A DNA stretch of 64,000 nt from Pelistega suis (GCF_013133795.1 NZ_JABGBN010000004.1:62001-126000); one strand, 5' to 3'; shown: positions 27,080 through 38,058, numbered from the stretch's first letter. Notes: a model not told the origin generated them from the sequence alone. Translations and numbers: made by a program.

Positions 27080-27544
27080 TTACATTTGAGATTGTAAGTA
27101 ATTCTCTAAACCTACTTTCTCAATTAAACCAAGTTGTTGTTCTAGCCAATGCGCGTGATCTTCTTCAGTATCAACTAATTGTGCCACAAGAATTTCACGA
27201 CTTACAAAGTCACCCTCTTGTTCACATAATACAATACCTTTTTTCAAGTTATCACGCACTTGATATTCTACGTCTAAATCTGCTTTTAGCATAGCAGGAA
27301 CATCAGCACCAACATTCAACGCCTCAGGACGCATATTAGGTGTACCTTCTAACATCAACACACGACGAATTAAAACCTCAGCGTGTTGAGTTTCTTCTTC
27401 CATTTCGTGATTTAAACGATCGAATAGTTTAGTATAACCCCATTCAGCATACATACGTGAATGAATAAAGTACTGATCACGTGCAGCTAATTCACCTGCG
27501 ATAAGAAAGTTAAAGTAATCTACAACTTTTTGACTGCCTTTCAT
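27080..27544 (-). CDS. bfr: bacterioferritin
   Basis: Bfr forms a 24-subunit iron store with ferroxidase sites and haem between subunits. The 154-residue protein starts [20 protein letters not shown] and has the di-iron ligands in E18-type position, E-x6-[15 protein letters not shown] (about 47-59), and the second set in [13 protein letters not shown] (about 119-131). The residue at the haem-ligand position (Met52) falls in this HEMEEE segment. I start at ATG 27544 (AAGGGGA upstream); ten upstream codons in the open frame lack support. Beyond its promoter is the non-coding repeat region. Confidence 0.94.
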   Translation of the reverse strand: MKGSQKVVDYFNFLIAGELAARDQYFIHSRMYAEWGYTKLFDRLNHEMEEETQHAEVLIRRVLMLEGTPNMRPEALNVGADVPAMLKADLDVEYQVRDNLKKGIVLCEQEGDFVSREILVAQLVDTEEDHAHWLEQQLGLIEKVGLENYLQSQM

Positions 27545-27600
27545 GACAATTCCCCTTTGGATAATAATCTTCAATGCTTTTATTGTAACCTAGCGAAGGG

Positions 27601-28440
27601 GTAAAACCGTGGTAAATGTACGACGCATTAGCAAGTGGTAAATGCATATGGCTCTCATTAGCAGTTCATTCATCTTGCTATGCATCGTCCTCACTACAGA
27701 ACTTGTGTATTGATATAGCCCACACTGCAGACAGTTCACTCTTGCTGTGCATCATCCTCACTGCAGAACTTGTGTATTCGCTCGGACAGGCAAAGTGCTT
27801 CGCTATCGCTCGCCGTTTGCAAACTCGCTCGGTACATCAAGTTCTCTTCGTGAGGACTACAACTAGCTAGCACAGTAATGTTCACTCAAGCACGCAAGGT
27901 TTGCGGAGACGTTTCGATGCACAAAGCGAGTTAGGCGAACGAAGTGAGGCTCTGTTCGAGCGACTGCGCGGAACGTGCAGCAAACCTGATTGTGAGTTAG
28001 CACCGAATGACGAGCGACTGACAAAAACCTGTAGGCAGATTGGCGTATGCACAGTAGTACTAGTAACTAACGTCCGCACTGCAGACCGCCCACCTATGTA
28101 TCGTCCTCACTACAGAACTTGTGTATTGATACCGCCCACACTGCAGACAGTTCACTCTTGCTCCGGAAAGTGCTTCGCCGTTTCCAATGTCGCTACGAGT
28201 GAATGTCTCTCCGTGTGGGCTGGTTCTAACTAGTACTATCAATCAAGCCAGTCTGCCGGAGAGGTTTTTGATCACAAAGCGAGTTTGGCGAGCGTCAGCG
28301 AGGCACTGTTTGAGCGACTGACAAAAACCTGTAGGCAGATTGGCGTATGTACAGTAGTGTTAGCAATAATCAGCGACTGCACGGAACGTGTAGCGAACCT
28401 GATGGTGAGTTAGCAGCTAATGACGAGCAACTAACAAAAA
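27601..28440 (+). repeat. mosaic of direct repeats, non-coding
   Basis: The 27545-28494 gap between bfr and carB has no convincing gene but is packed with diverged direct repeats: a 65-base unit at 27682-27746 and 28098-28162 (3 mismatches) with a 30-base partial copy at 27749-27778; a 47-base unit at 28012-28058 and 28312-28358 (1 mismatch); a unit at 27920-27966 and 28273-28320; and a unit at 27961-28002 and 28374-28415. The order of units differs between the two halves. Base composition is visibly richer in G+C than the flanks. No transposase, spacer periodicity or target duplication is seen. Confidence 0.9.
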
Positions 28441-28468
28441 AGCAAGCCATTGATACCAACAGCTTGCC
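28436..28468 (-). terminator. intrinsic terminator of carB
   Basis: GCAAGC (28442-28447) and GCTTGC (28462-28467) form a 6-base stem; on the minus strand it is followed by TTTTTT (28436-28441). It lies 28 bases after the carB stop, at the edge of the repeat mosaic. Confidence 0.7.
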
Positions 28469-28494
28469 TCCAAGGATATTACGACTGCAAAGAA

Positions 28495-31400
28495 CTACTT
28501 CGCGTGCATGGTTTGTAACGGATATACACGCAAGCCCTTACCGTTGCGTAAGTACTGCATACCCTCTACTGCAGCACGTGCACCCGCAATCGTTGTATAG
28601 AACGTCACACGACCAGCTAAAGCATGTGTACGAATAGCACGAGAGTCATTAATCGCATTACGACGCTCCTCTACCGTATTAATCACTAAGCTAATCTCAC
28701 CGTTCTTCAGCATATCTACGATATGTGGACGACCTTCAGTCACTTTATTAACGATTTGTACAGGAATACCCGCTTCGCTTAAAGTCGCTGCTGTACCACG
28801 TGTTGCCGCAATCTTAAAGCCTAACTTCACTAAACCTTGTGCCACAGGGATAGCTTTAAGTTTATCTTGTGCTTTCACACTAATAAACACTAAGCCACTC
28901 TCAGGCATCGTTACCCCAGCAGCAATTTGTGATTTCACAAAAGCTTCACCAAAGGTTTCGCCTACACCCATCACCTCACCGGTAGACTTCATTTCAGGTC
29001 CAAGAATCGTATCCACACCCGGGAACTTCACAAATGGGAATACCGCCTCTTTTACGCAGTAATGGCTCGGTGTCACTTCTTTAGTAATACCCTGCTCTGC
29101 TAATGTCTTACCCGCCATCGCACGCGCAGAAATCTTCGCCAATTGAAGCCCCGTCGCTTTTGATACATACGGTACAGTACGAGAGGCACGAGGATTCACC
29201 TCTAAGACATAGACTTCGTCATTTTGAATAGCAAATTGAACATTCATTAAACCTTTAACATTTAATGCTTTTGCCATCATACTTGTCTGACGCTTAATTT
29301 CTTCAACCACTGCAGGTGATAAAGAATAAGGAGGTAAGCTACACGCTGAGTCACCTGAGTGAACACCTGCCTGCTCAATATGCTCCATGACTCCACCGAT
29401 AAATACTGTTTCGCCATCAGCGATACAATCCACATCGACCTCGGTAGCATCATTTAAGAAACGGTCTAACAATACAGGGGAATCATTGCTCACTTTAACG
29501 GCTTCACGCATATAACGCTCTAAGTCAGCCTGCTCGTGAACAATTTCCATCGCACGACCGCCCAATACATACGAAGGACGAACGACTAATGGATAACCAA
29601 TATCTTCAGCATGTGCAATCGCTTCAGCTTCTGTACGTGCTGTACGGTTAGGAGGTTGTTTTAAACCTAATTTATGCAATAACTTCTGGAAACGCTCGCG
29701 GTCTTCAGCAATGTCAATAGACTCTGGGCTAGTACCAATAATAGGCACACCATTTGCTTCTAACGCACGTGCTAATTTCAATGGTGTTTGACCACCATAT
29801 TGCACAATCATACCGATAGGTTTCTCTACATGAACAATCTCTAACACATCTTCTAGCGTAAGTGGTTCAAAGTAAAGACGATCTGAGGTATCGTAGTCTG
29901 TCGATACGGTTTCAGGGTTACAGTTCACCATAATGGTTTCATAACCATCTTCTCGTAATGAGAGTGCCGCATGTACGCAGCAGTAATCAAACTCAATCCC
30001 TTGACCAATACGGTTTGGACCACCACCAAGGACAATGATTTTTTTCTTGTCTGTAGGTTGTGCCTCGCACTCATCTTCGTAAGTAGAATACATATACGCT
30101 GTATTTGTGGCAAATTCAGCGGCACATGTATCAACACGCTTATAAACTGGGCGGATACCATGCTGATGACGTACTTTACGTACTTCAGTTTCTGACGTAT
30201 CTAATAGATAAGCTAGACGACGATCAGAGAAACCCATACGCTTAATATCGCGTAATGTTTCAGCATCTAAATCGGCTAAGGTTTTTTGCTCTAAAGCAAG
30301 CTCAACGTCTACGATTTCTTTAATCTGTTGTAAGAACCAAGGGTCGATTTTTGTCAGTTGATGGACTTCTTCAAGCGAAAAGCCTTTATCAAATGCATCA
30401 CCCACATACCAAATACGCTCAGGCCCCGGCTCAGCTAGCTCTACTTGTAAAGTTTCTCGATCAACCGTCTTTTGGTTAAGACCGTCAACGCCGACCTCTA
30501 AACCACGTAATGCCTTTTGGAATGACTCTTTAAATGTACGTCCCATCGCCATCACTTCACCCACAGATTTCATCTGTGTCGTTAAACGAGAGTCTGCTGT
30601 TGGGAATTTTTCAAAAGCAAAACGAGGAATTTTCGTGACAACATAGTCAATAGAAGGCTCAAAAGATGCTGGTGTCGCCCCACCCGTAATCTCATTTTGT
30701 AGCTCATCTAGAGTATAGCCCACCGCTAGACGTGCTGCCACTTTAGCGATAGGGAAACCTGTGGCCTTAGAGGCTAACGCTGATGAACGTGATACGCGAG
30801 GATTCATTTCAATCACAATCATACGACCATTTTGAGGATTCACCGCAAACTGAACGTTTGAACCACCCGTATCTACACCAATCTCACGCAATACCGCAAT
30901 AGAAGCATTACGCATGATTTGGTATTCTTTGTCAGTTAAGGTCTGAGCTGGCGCAACAGTAATAGAGTCACCTGTGTGTACACCCATTGGATCTAAGTTT
31001 TCAATAGAACACACAATAATGCAGTTATCTGCCTTATCACGCACCACTTCCATCTCAAACTCTTTCCAACCCAACATAGATTCTTCAATCAATAATTCAT
31101 TGGTTGGAGAAGCCTCTAAACCACGGCGACAAATTGTCTCAAACTCTTCTGGATTATAAGCAATACCACCGCCTGAACCACCTAATGTAAAGCTTGGACG
31201 AATCACTACAGGGAAACCTGAAGTACCAATCTCACTGGCAATACGCTGTTGTACTTCCCATGCTTCTTCCATCGAATGCGCCACACCTGACTTAGCAGAT
31301 TCTAAGCCAATCGCCGTCATCGCTTCTTTAAACTTTAAACGGTCTTCTGCTTTTTCGATGGCTTTTTCGTTAGCACCAATCAGCTCTACACCATGCTTGG

Positions 31401-31725
31401 CTAATACACCTTCACGAGCTAAGTCTAAGGCACAGTTAAGCGCTGTCTGACCACCCATTGTTGGCAATAAAGCGTCTGGTTTTTCGATTTCGATAATTTT
31501 TTCAACTGCTTGCCAAGTAATCGGCTCGATATACGTTACATCCGCCGTCTCAGGGTCGGTCATAATGGTTGCCGGATTACTATTGACTAAAATAGTACGA
31601 TAACCTTCAGCCTTTAATGCCTTACATGCTTGAGCGCCTGAGTAGTCAAATTCACATGCTTGACCAATAATGATTGGACCTGCACCAATAATCAAAATAC
31701 TTTTTATGTCGGTACGTTTTGGCAT
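28495..31725 (-). CDS. carB: carbamoyl-phosphate synthase large subunit
   Basis: CarB makes carbamoyl phosphate from ammonia, bicarbonate and two ATP for arginine and pyrimidine synthesis. The 1,076 residues show the duplicated ATP-grasp plan: first half [19 protein letters not shown], second half [19 protein letters not shown], each with its ATP site ([32 protein letters not shown]), and the C-terminal MGS-like allosteric domain ([21 protein letters not shown]). Length is normal. It lies 6 bases after carA in the same direction, so the two are co-transcribed, and ends in an intrinsic terminator beside the repeats. Confidence 0.99.
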   Translation of the reverse strand: MPKRTDIKSILIIGAGPIIIGQACEFDYSGAQACKALKAEGYRTILVNSNPATIMTDPETADVTYIEPITWQAVEKIIEIEKPDALLPTMGGQTALNCALDLAREGVLAKHGVELIGANEKAIEKAEDRLKFKEAMTAIGLESAKSGVAHSMEEAWEVQQRIASEIGTSGFPVVIRPSFTLGGSGGGIAYNPEEFETICRRGLEASPTNELLIEESMLGWKEFEMEVVRDKADNCIIVCSIENLDPMGVHTGDSITVAPAQTLTDKEYQIMRNASIAVLREIGVDTGGSNVQFAVNPQNGRMIVIEMNPRVSRSSALASKATGFPIAKVAARLAVGYTLDELQNEITGGATPASFEPSIDYVVTKIPRFAFEKFPTADSRLTTQMKSVGEVMAMGRTFKESFQKALRGLEVGVDGLNQKTVDRETLQVELAEPGPERIWYVGDAFDKGFSLEEVHQLTKIDPWFLQQIKEIVDVELALEQKTLADLDAETLRDIKRMGFSDRRLAYLLDTSETEVRKVRHQHGIRPVYKRVDTCAAEFATNTAYMYSTYEDECEAQPTDKKKIIVLGGGPNRIGQGIEFDYCCVHAALSLREDGYETIMVNCNPETVSTDYDTSDRLYFEPLTLEDVLEIVHVEKPIGMIVQYGGQTPLKLARALEANGVPIIGTSPESIDIAEDRERFQKLLHKLGLKQPPNRTARTEAEAIAHAEDIGYPLVVRPSYVLGGRAMEIVHEQADLERYMREAVKVSNDSPVLLDRFLNDATEVDVDCIADGETVFIGGVMEHIEQAGVHSGDSACSLPPYSLSPAVVEEIKRQTSMMAKALNVKGLMNVQFAIQNDEVYVLEVNPRASRTVPYVSKATGLQLAKISARAMAGKTLAEQGITKEVTPSHYCVKEAVFPFVKFPGVDTILGPEMKSTGEVMGVGETFGEAFVKSQIAAGVTMPESGLVFISVKAQDKLKAIPVAQGLVKLGFKIAATRGTAATLSEAGIPVQIVNKVTEGRPHIVDMLKNGEISLVINTVEERRNAINDSRAIRTHALAGRVTFYTTIAGARAAVEGMQYLRNGKGLRVYPLQTMHAK

Positions 31726-31731
31726 AATTTC

Positions 31732-32880
31732 CTACTTCGCCATGTGGCTGATAAATTTGTCAAATAGTTCAATAATATCGTGTGGTCCCGGACTAGCTTC
31801 TGGGTGACCTTGGAAACAAAACGCTGGGCGATCCGTTAGCTCAAAGCCTTGTAATGTCCCATCAAATAATGAAATATGCGTCACTCGCGCATTGGACGGC
31901 AATGTCTCTCCATCAACCGCAAAACCATGGTTTTGACTTGTGATATAAACACGACCTGTCGCTAAGTCCTTAACTGGATGGTTAGCACCATGATGACCTG
32001 TTTTCATTTTTACAGTCTTAGCACCTAACGCCAATCCCATAATTTGATGACCTAAACAGATACCAAATAAAGGGATTTTCTTGGCGATGACTTGTTTGGC
32101 TGTCTCAATAGCATACTCGACTGCACCTGGGTCACCTGGACCATTCGCTAAAAACACACCGTCTGGGTTCAGTGCAAATACCTCATCTGCTGAGGTCTGA
32201 GAAGGTACTAAGGTAATCTTACAACCACGATCAGCTAATAAACGGAGAATGTTAGACTTAACACCAAAATCATAAGCGACCACGTGGTATTGATCTTGGG
32301 CGGGTTTTGTATAACCTTGCGTTAAATCCCATGTACCTTGTGTCCAATTGTGTGAGGTGCTTACACTGACTTGTGTCGCTAAATCTTGCCCCACCATTCC
32401 AGGGTATGCTTTTGCCAACGCAACCGCCTTTTCTACATCATCCCCTACCAAAATACACGCACCTTGAGCCCCCCCCTCACGGAGAATACGTGTCAATTTA
32501 CGTGTATCAATCTCTGCAATCGCAACGATGCCATTGTCTTTTAAGTATTCAGGTAAAGACTGTGTCGCACGAAAATTAGAAAGAAGCGTCGGACAGTTAC
32601 GAATAACAAGACCCGCTGCGTGGATTTTTGATGACTCGACGTCCTCGGTATTAATACCTGTATTGCCGATATGAGGATAAGTTAAAGTAACAATTTGTTG
32701 GGTATAACTAGGATCAGTAAGAATTTCCTGATAACCCGTCATAGAAGTGTTAAAAACTAATTCAGCAACAGTTTGGCCAGCTGCGCCAATTGAAATACCT
32801 TTAAAAACAGTACCATCGGCGAGGGCTAAAATTGCTGTGGGAAACTCTTGATTTCCCTTAAGTAGTGATGACAGCGCCAT
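31732..32880 (-). CDS. carA: carbamoyl-phosphate synthase small subunit
   Basis: CarA is the glutaminase that feeds ammonia to CarB. The 382-residue protein has the N-terminal CPSase domain ([35 protein letters not shown]) and a C-terminal class I amidotransferase with the nucleophile in [13 protein letters not shown], and the catalytic His/Glu in [14 protein letters not shown]. All three catalytic residues are present. It starts the carA-carB operon; 92 bases separate it from the unrelated 32973 gene upstream. In Bordetella a similar carA-carB order is followed by greA. Confidence 0.99.
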   Translation of the reverse strand: MALSSLLKGNQEFPTAILALADGTVFKGISIGAAGQTVAELVFNTSMTGYQEILTDPSYTQQIVTLTYPHIGNTGINTEDVESSKIHAAGLVIRNCPTLLSNFRATQSLPEYLKDNGIVAIAEIDTRKLTRILREGGAQGACILVGDDVEKAVALAKAYPGMVGQDLATQVSVSTSHNWTQGTWDLTQGYTKPAQDQYHVVAYDFGVKSNILRLLADRGCKITLVPSQTSADEVFALNPDGVFLANGPGDPGAVEYAIETAKQVIAKKIPLFGICLGHQIMGLALGAKTVKMKTGHHGANHPVKDLATGRVYITSQNHGFAVDGETLPSNARVTHISLFDGTLQGFELTDRPAFCFQGHPEASPGPHDIIELFDKFISHMAK

Positions 32881-32972
32881 AAAACCCCAGAAATGTTAAA
32901 TTCAATAAATAAACTTTCTGATTTTACACTTTTTGACGATTTCCTGCTGGCAATCTGAGCGATTAACAAAAA

Positions 32973-33896
32973 TTAAAACACCTGAATATTAAATGCGTGA
33001 GCCAAGCCATAAGCATCAAAATCTAGCTCAAACTGGATACGTTTTTGGTAACCAAATGCCTCCGAATAACGTAAAATCGTCATAATTTCTGTAGAGCCTT
33101 GCTTCTGTTTGTAGAAAATATGCGGATATAATTCTCGATTATTAGGTAATACAGCGACATCTTCAAAACCAGGTAAGACTAAAATCTCTTTCCATTGACC
33201 TTTATTTTCGCTACGCTCAAGTAACCAAGTACCTAAACGCTTCTTATCATGACAAGTCACTACAGCCAATGCACGTCCAGAAACCAACAAAGTGCTTGTC
33301 GCAAATTTCAATGACGACAAATCCTCCGAACCACAGATTTCTTTTTGTTGAGATAGTGGTAACTGTAGACCTCTCAATGCCAATTGAGGATGTCCAATAG
33401 GCGCTCCCCCCATAAATAGTGGCTGTACATCACGAGAGGTAATCGGAGTACGGCTAAGCGTTGTCTTAGACCACTCAAGCATTCTCGGCAAGCGTTTTCC
33501 TAGACAGTCCACTGTGGTGCACTCTTTTAGCAAAACATAATTCTTAGCAATTTCTCGCCCCAAAATAAAGGGTCGCTCTGAATTAGCTACTAAAGCCGAG
33601 GCATTATAATGCCAATTAGAAAGTAGAGATAGCGTTTGTTTATTAGTGCAAAGATTCGGCGGGTATTTTTTAAGATTCTCACGAGCGTATTGAACCCCCT
33701 GATCGGCATACTTAGCACGAATCAGCCCCTCATCCAGACAAGGATTAATGGCTAATTCATTTTCCACTTTGGAAAAGCCTAACATTCGCCCTGTATCACC
33801 AACACGATACTCACGCTCTTTGGCTTGTGCTGGGTATAATAAAAACATACATAGCACAAGAGTAATCTTGACAAATAGGCGTTTGGTACTCAACAT
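32973..33896 (-). CDS. secreted hypothetical protein
   Basis: The 307-residue protein begins with a clear signal peptide (MLSTKRLFVKITLVLCMFLLYPAQAKERE, cleavage near residue 26), so it is probably periplasmic. The mature part has six or more cysteines (INPCLDEG, NLCTNKQT, KECTTVDCLGKRLP, EICGSEDL, VTCHDKKRL), possibly disulfide-bonded, with the CTTVDC-GKRLPRMLEW segment resembling an Ivy/DUF1311-like pattern only weakly. The C-terminal half is predicted mainly beta. There is no strong ribosome site. It stands alone between carA and tal. Family not recognised. Confidence 0.65.
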   Translation of the reverse strand: MLSTKRLFVKITLVLCMFLLYPAQAKEREYRVGDTGRMLGFSKVENELAINPCLDEGLIRAKYADQGVQYARENLKKYPPNLCTNKQTLSLLSNWHYNASALVANSERPFILGREIAKNYVLLKECTTVDCLGKRLPRMLEWSKTTLSRTPITSRDVQPLFMGGAPIGHPQLALRGLQLPLSQQKEICGSEDLSSLKFATSTLLVSGRALAVVTCHDKKRLGTWLLERSENKGQWKEILVLPGFEDVAVLPNNRELYPHIFYKQKQGSTEIMTILRYSEAFGYQKRIQFELDFDAYGLAHAFNIQVF

Positions 33897-34075
33897 ATCA
33901 AACCCGAGAAAAACCTACAAATTATCAAACTTAATACTATTTATTTTTTTTTGATTTTAACATTTTGCAATCTTTTATAAAGATACTTACACTTAAGAAA
34001 GTCGTCATAAAGCTGCAATTATTGTTAATTAATGTAAAGTTCTGATTAATTTTACTATTTAAAACAAGTGATTTT

Positions 34076-35032
34076 ATGCCTAGCCAACTCAATCAATTAC
34101 GTCAATTTACTACTGTTGTTGCCGATACAGGCGACTTTGAAAGCATCCGTGTACACAAACCAACAGACGCTACGACTAACCCTTCCCTCATTCTAAAAGC
34201 AGTACAACAAGACACTTATAAGCCATTACTTATTGAAACTATCAAAGAATTCCCTAACCATTCTGTAGAAGAAAAGCTCGATCATTTGTTAATTAAATTT
34301 GGTCAGAAAATTCTTGATGTTGTACCGGGACGCGTTTCAACAGAAGTAGATGCCCGCCTCTCTTTTGATACACAAGGAACCATTGAGCGTGCAAAACATT
34401 TGATTCAACTCTATGAGCAAGCCGGTATCGATCGTTCACGAATATTAATTAAAATCGCTGCAACATGGGAAGGCATCCAAGCCGCTCGTCAGCTCGAACA
34501 AGAAGGGATTAAATGCAATATGACCCTTATCTTCTCGCTTGTACAAGCGGTCGCTTGCGCTGATGCTAAAGCACAATTGATTTCTCCCTTCGTTGGACGT
34601 ATCTACGACTGGTATAAAAAACAAGCCGGCAATCAATGGGTAGAAGCGGATAATGCGGGCAGTAATGATCCGGGCGTAAAATCCGTCAGCAAAATCTATC
34701 ACTACTATAAAAAATTCGGTATTAAAACGGAAATTATGGGGGCGAGTTTTAGAAATACTTCGCAAATTCTTGCGTTGGCGGGTTGTGATCTGCTAACCAT
34801 TAGCCCAGATTTACTGCAAGCACTATCGCAGCAGGATACACCAATAACTCGTGTACTTGACGAACAAGATAGCCAACAAAAAGCCATCAACCCTTTAGTA
34901 TTAGATGAAAAAACGTTTAGATTTTTATTAAATCAAGAGGCGATGGCAACAGAAAAACTTGCCGAAGGTATTCGCGCCTTTGTCGCTGATGCAGAGAAAC
35001 TAGATACGCTAATCACTTCGACGCTCGGTTAA
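34076..35032 (+). CDS. tal: transaldolase
   Basis: Transaldolase moves a dihydroxyacetone unit between sugar phosphates in the pentose phosphate pathway. The 318-residue protein matches the TalB class: [36 protein letters not shown] (about 27-41), Schiff-base lysine K126 in [12 protein letters not shown] (E. coli TalB K132), and [13 protein letters not shown]. The 179 bases upstream are AT-rich and hold the promoter. It has only a weak ribosome site. Its 3' end overlaps the convergent recR gene by 24 bases. Confidence 0.97.
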   Translation: MPSQLNQLRQFTTVVADTGDFESIRVHKPTDATTNPSLILKAVQQDTYKPLLIETIKEFPNHSVEEKLDHLLIKFGQKILDVVPGRVSTEVDARLSFDTQGTIERAKHLIQLYEQAGIDRSRILIKIAATWEGIQAARQLEQEGIKCNMTLIFSLVQAVACADAKAQLISPFVGRIYDWYKKQAGNQWVEADNAGSNDPGVKSVSKIYHYYKKFGIKTEIMGASFRNTSQILALAGCDLLTISPDLLQALSQQDTPITRVLDEQDSQQKAINPLVLDEKTFRFLLNQEAMATEKLAEGIRAFVADAEKLDTLITSTLG

Positions 35033-35614
35033 TGCCCATGCAATAGTCCCAGCGTCAACGTATTCTAATTCGCTGCCGCTAGGGACACCTCTCGCAATGC
35101 GCGAGACTTTAATTCCGTGTTCTTTTAGTACTTGACCTAAATAATGTGCCGTTGTTTCGCCCTCAGCCGTAAAATTAGTCGCCAAGATGACTTCTTTTAC
35201 AGGATAATCAAATACGCGTTGCAATAACCGCTTAAAACCTAGCGTATCGGCACCCATTCCCTCTAATGGCGATAATTTTCCCATCAGCACATAATAAAGG
35301 CCATGATAACTATGGCTAGCCTCAATCATATTCTGATCCGCAGCTGTTTCTACCACACAAAGAATAGTATTATCTCGACGAGGGCTAAGACAAGTAGCGC
35401 AAATTTCCTCTTGCGTGAAGGAATTACACATCTTGCAATGCTGAAGATCCTGTAAGGCACTCTCAATCGCTTTTTGAATGGCTAATGCGCCTTCTCGATC
35501 ATTTTGAAGAAGATAATATGCCATACGGCGTGCCGTACGCTTACCGACCCCAGGCAATTGAGTCAGTGCCTCAATCAACTCATATAAAGGTTCGGGATCG
35601 GGTAAGACTGACAT
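35009..35614 (-). CDS. recR: recombination mediator RecR
   Basis: RecR acts with RecO (and RecF) to load RecA at single-stranded gaps. The 201-residue protein has the helix-hairpin-helix [21 protein letters not shown] (about 15-35), a four-cysteine zinc site CKMC-CATC (about 60-77) and a Toprim domain with [12 protein letters not shown] and the C-terminal [22 protein letters not shown]. It is the third gene of dnaX-ybaB-recR, 12 bases after ybaB. Its last codons overlap those of convergent tal. Confidence 0.98.
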   Translation of the reverse strand: MSVLPDPEPLYELIEALTQLPGVGKRTARRMAYYLLQNDREGALAIQKAIESALQDLQHCKMCNSFTQEEICATCLSPRRDNTILCVVETAADQNMIEASHSYHGLYYVLMGKLSPLEGMGADTLGFKRLLQRVFDYPVKEVILATNFTAEGETTAHYLGQVLKEHGIKVSRIARGVPSGSELEYVDAGTIAWALTERRSD

Positions 35615-35626
35615 AGAACGGACAGA

Positions 35627-35959
35627 TTAGAATGGGAATTTTAAACCGCCAGGCAAAGGCATACCTGCAGTGACGGCAGACATTTTCTCTTGTGTCGTGC
35701 TATCGACTTTACGCAAAGCATCATTGACGGCAGCAGCAATTAAATCCTCTAAGAATTCTTTTTCATCAGCATCGCCTAGTAAAGAAGCATCAATCGTGAT
35801 ACGCTTAACATCATGACGACAAGTCATAGATACCTTAACTAAACCACCACCTGCAGCACCCTCAACCACGATATCGCCCAAAGACTCTTGGGCTTTTTTC
35901 ATGTTTTCTTGCATTTGCTGTGCTTGTTTCATCAAACCAGCTAACTGATTTTTCATCAT
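35627..35959 (-). CDS. ybaB: nucleoid-associated protein YbaB/EbfC
   Basis: A 110-residue DNA-binding protein with the YbaB/EbfC pattern: N-terminal helix [15 protein letters not shown], then [25 protein letters not shown] (about 34-58) and a C-terminal helix [16 protein letters not shown], with LPGG near the end. It coats or bends DNA in the nucleoid. It lies between dnaX and recR on the same strand, the widely conserved dnaX-ybaB-recR operon. Start ATG 35959 follows GGAAT. Confidence 0.97.
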   Translation of the reverse strand: MMKNQLAGLMKQAQQMQENMKKAQESLGDIVVEGAAGGGLVKVSMTCRHDVKRITIDASLLGDADEKEFLEDLIAAAVNDALRKVDSTTQEKMSAVTAGMPLPGGLKFPF

Positions 35960-36017
35960 AATATAAATTCCTTAAAAACAATAACGAGGAACCTTGCCTC
36001 TCTATACATTGATTATT

Positions 36018-37916
36018 TTAACCTGAAAATGGTCGTATAGAATCTGGAACTATCGTCGCTTGAAAGTCTTTTTGCAAGCTTTGGACAAAAGCATTTTCTG
36101 CCACACTACGCTCTGCCGCTTGCTGACGTTGTTTAGCCTGGGCTTGCTCCTGCGCAAAAGCCGTCTGGTCTGTATCACCAAACTCAATATTCAGCTTAAC
36201 AATCCGTTTAAAGTATTCAGTTAATAAAGTACTCAGCTTTGCCTTTGAACCCAAATTATCCGATATACGCATCAATAGACGTAAGGTTATCGTATTTTGC
36301 TGTACACCCACCCATTCTGTATGTCGCAACAACTCGCCTAACATCCCCGATACATTAAAGGATTTGGCTAATTGCACCCACTTTTCGGCATCCATTTGCT
36401 CCAGTGTATAATTCTGGGATTCTTGATGCTGTGGCACCCATGATAAATCACTATCCACCATCATCGCTGCACCGTCCTCATCTCCCATATCAACAGGAAT
36501 AAAGACTTCTTGCAAAGGAAAATCCTCATCAGACAAAGCACTCGCAGTTTCCGGTAAGGAAGCAGCAGGTATATCTTCCCAAGCAGGGATAAAATCATCT
36601 GTTTTTGCTAATTGTTCAGTTTTTTTTTGAGCCTCAACAGCAATCTCAGTAGAAACAGGGGGAGCATCAACGGGCTCTACAACATCCTCACCTGTCACAG
36701 CAACAGATTCCCCACCAGAAATGGATTCAATACGAGGTGCCGTTTCTTGAATAGTACCTACTTCTTGAGCGGGACGAGACGGTGTTATCGGCGCAGATAT
36801 TGGCACAGGTACAGTACGCATTTGTTGAGGTGATACCAGAGACAACATCCGCAACCCCGCCATCACAAAGCCTGTATATTCATCAGGCGATAAAGCTAAT
36901 TCAGCACGGCTATGGATAGCAATACTATAAAAAAGTTGCAACACATCTGGATTGATGGCTTGCGATAATTGCACAATATCCTCAACACTAGGGTCTTCTG
37001 GAGCGACGGTACCGGGCAAACGCTGTTCAATCGCAATACGTGACAGTAAGCTCGCCAAATCTTCTAAAGCACTAGAAAAGGAAAAGCCTCGAGTCGTCAA
37101 TTCATCAGCAACGTCTAAAATACCTTGCGCATTGGCATTTAAAAGTTGCTGCAAAAATCTCACTAAATAACGCTGATCAATCGTACCTAACATATCACGA
37201 ATAGCATCTGCCGTGATATTGGCTCCAGAATACGCAATCGCTTGGTCAGTTAAAGATAAAGCATCACGCATCGAGCCAGCAGCCGCTTGTGCTAATAAAC
37301 GCAAGCCCTCATTTTCGTAGTTCACTGCTTCTTGGGTCAGAATATTCTGTAAATGCAACACAATATTCTCTGGTGCCATTTGTTTCAGATTGAACTGTAA
37401 GCAACGTGATAAAACAGTAACGGGAATTTTTTGAGGATCGGTCGTCGCCAAAATAAACTTGACGTGTGGTGGTGGCTCTTCTAACGTCTTGAGCATGGCA
37501 TTAAACGCATGCCCTGTAAGCATATGCACCTCGTCAATGGTATAAATCTTAAACCGACCAACGGTAGGCGCATAAATCGCCTGCTCCAAAAGCTGTGTCA
37601 TCTCATCCACACCACGATTAGATGCTGCGTCAAACTCAAGATAATCGACAAATCGTCCCTGATCAATCTCAGTACACGCTTGACATACACCACATGGATT
37701 TGGACTAATTCCTTGCTCACAATTAAGTGATTTCGCCAAAATACGCGCTAATGTTGTCTTACCCACACCGCGAGTCCCTGTAAACAACCACGCATGGTGT
37801 AGACGCTGGGTGCTTAACGCATTGGATAATGCCTTAACCACATGGTCTTGTCCAATAAGGGTTTCGAAAGTACGAGGACGCCACTTACGAGCGAGTACGA
37901 GATAATTATTAGTCAT
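36018..37916 (-). CDS. dnaX: DNA polymerase III subunits tau/gamma
   Basis: DnaX is the clamp-loader motor and tau organiser of the replisome. The 632-residue protein has Walker A GTRGVGKTTLARIL (about 46-59), four zinc cysteines in CEQG-CGVCQAC (about 66-81), DEVHMLTGHAFNAMLKTLEEPP (Walker B and sensor region), and domain III to about residue 370, then a proline/acid linker and the tau-specific tail. I start at ATG 37916; a TTG four codons upstream is less likely. At residue 430 a run of nine A's is followed in the -1 frame by AAC TGA, giving a 433-residue gamma-type product. Operon with ybaB and recR. Confidence 0.97.
   Translation of the reverse strand: MTNNYLVLARKWRPRTFETLIGQDHVVKALSNALSTQRLHHAWLFTGTRGVGKTTLARILAKSLNCEQGISPNPCGVCQACTEIDQGRFVDYLEFDAASNRGVDEMTQLLEQAIYAPTVGRFKIYTIDEVHMLTGHAFNAMLKTLEEPPPHVKFILATTDPQKIPVTVLSRCLQFNLKQMAPENIVLHLQNILTQEAVNYENEGLRLLAQAAAGSMRDALSLTDQAIAYSGANITADAIRDMLGTIDQRYLVRFLQQLLNANAQGILDVADELTTRGFSFSSALEDLASLLSRIAIEQRLPGTVAPEDPSVEDIVQLSQAINPDVLQLFYSIAIHSRAELALSPDEYTGFVMAGLRMLSLVSPQQMRTVPVPISAPITPSRPAQEVGTIQETAPRIESISGGESVAVTGEDVVEPVDAPPVSTEIAVEAQKKTEQLAKTDDFIPAWEDIPAASLPETASALSDEDFPLQEVFIPVDMGDEDGAAMMVDSDLSWVPQHQESQNYTLEQMDAEKWVQLAKSFNVSGMLGELLRHTEWVGVQQNTITLRLLMRISDNLGSKAKLSTLLTEYFKRIVKLNIEFGDTDQTAFAQEQAQAKQRQQAAERSVAENAFVQSLQKDFQATIVPDSIRPFSG
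36620..36629 (-). promoter_or_regulatory. A9 slippage/frameshift site in dnaX
   Basis: On the coding (minus) strand the sequence is CAA AAA AAA ACT GAA in frame (Q430-K431-K432-T433-E434). A -1 ribosomal slip, or one extra A from polymerase slippage, reads AAC TGA and stops at once. The result would be 433 residues; E. coli gamma is 431. E. coli uses A AAA AAG at the equivalent place and Thermus dnaX uses an A9 run. Confidence 0.7.
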
Positions 37917-37945
37917 GCGAAAAAGCAAAGGTATAAATGAAGAGT

Positions 37946-38040
37946 GAGCCTTACTCCGGCACTAGATCCGCACAGCTATGGCTGCTTCGTTCCCGACCTG
38001 ACCAGATTCACTGCCGACCCATGCGAAGGGGCCCACCGAC
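37946..38040 (-). ncRNA. ffs: SRP RNA (4.5S RNA, small bacterial type)
   Basis: The minus strand contains GGTCAGGTCGGGAACGAAGC (fwd 37984-38003), the conserved apical domain that binds Ffh, flanked by complementary arms: GGGCCCCTTCGCATGGG on one side and AGTGCCGGAGTAAGGC on the other. Length about 95 bases fits the SRP_bact_small class. It lies immediately upstream of dnaX, as in many Burkholderiales. Ends are set by the limits of the paired helix and may be off by several bases. Confidence 0.92.
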
Positions 38041-38058
38041 AAGCATTGTAACACAGAA

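Noticed and set aside
27616-28233. Open frames of about 60-110 codons in the repeat region between bfr and carB
   Set aside because: They lie in mosaic repeats, have no ribosome sites, overlap on both strands and vary with the repeats; none looks like a real protein.
27601-28440. CRISPR array
   Set aside because: Repeat units are long, imperfect, of unequal length and spacing, and no cas genes are present.
33944-33952. T9 run upstream of the secreted-protein gene as a phase-variation switch
   Set aside because: It lies in generally AT-rich intergenic sequence outside any reading frame, with no evidence that it sits between promoter elements.
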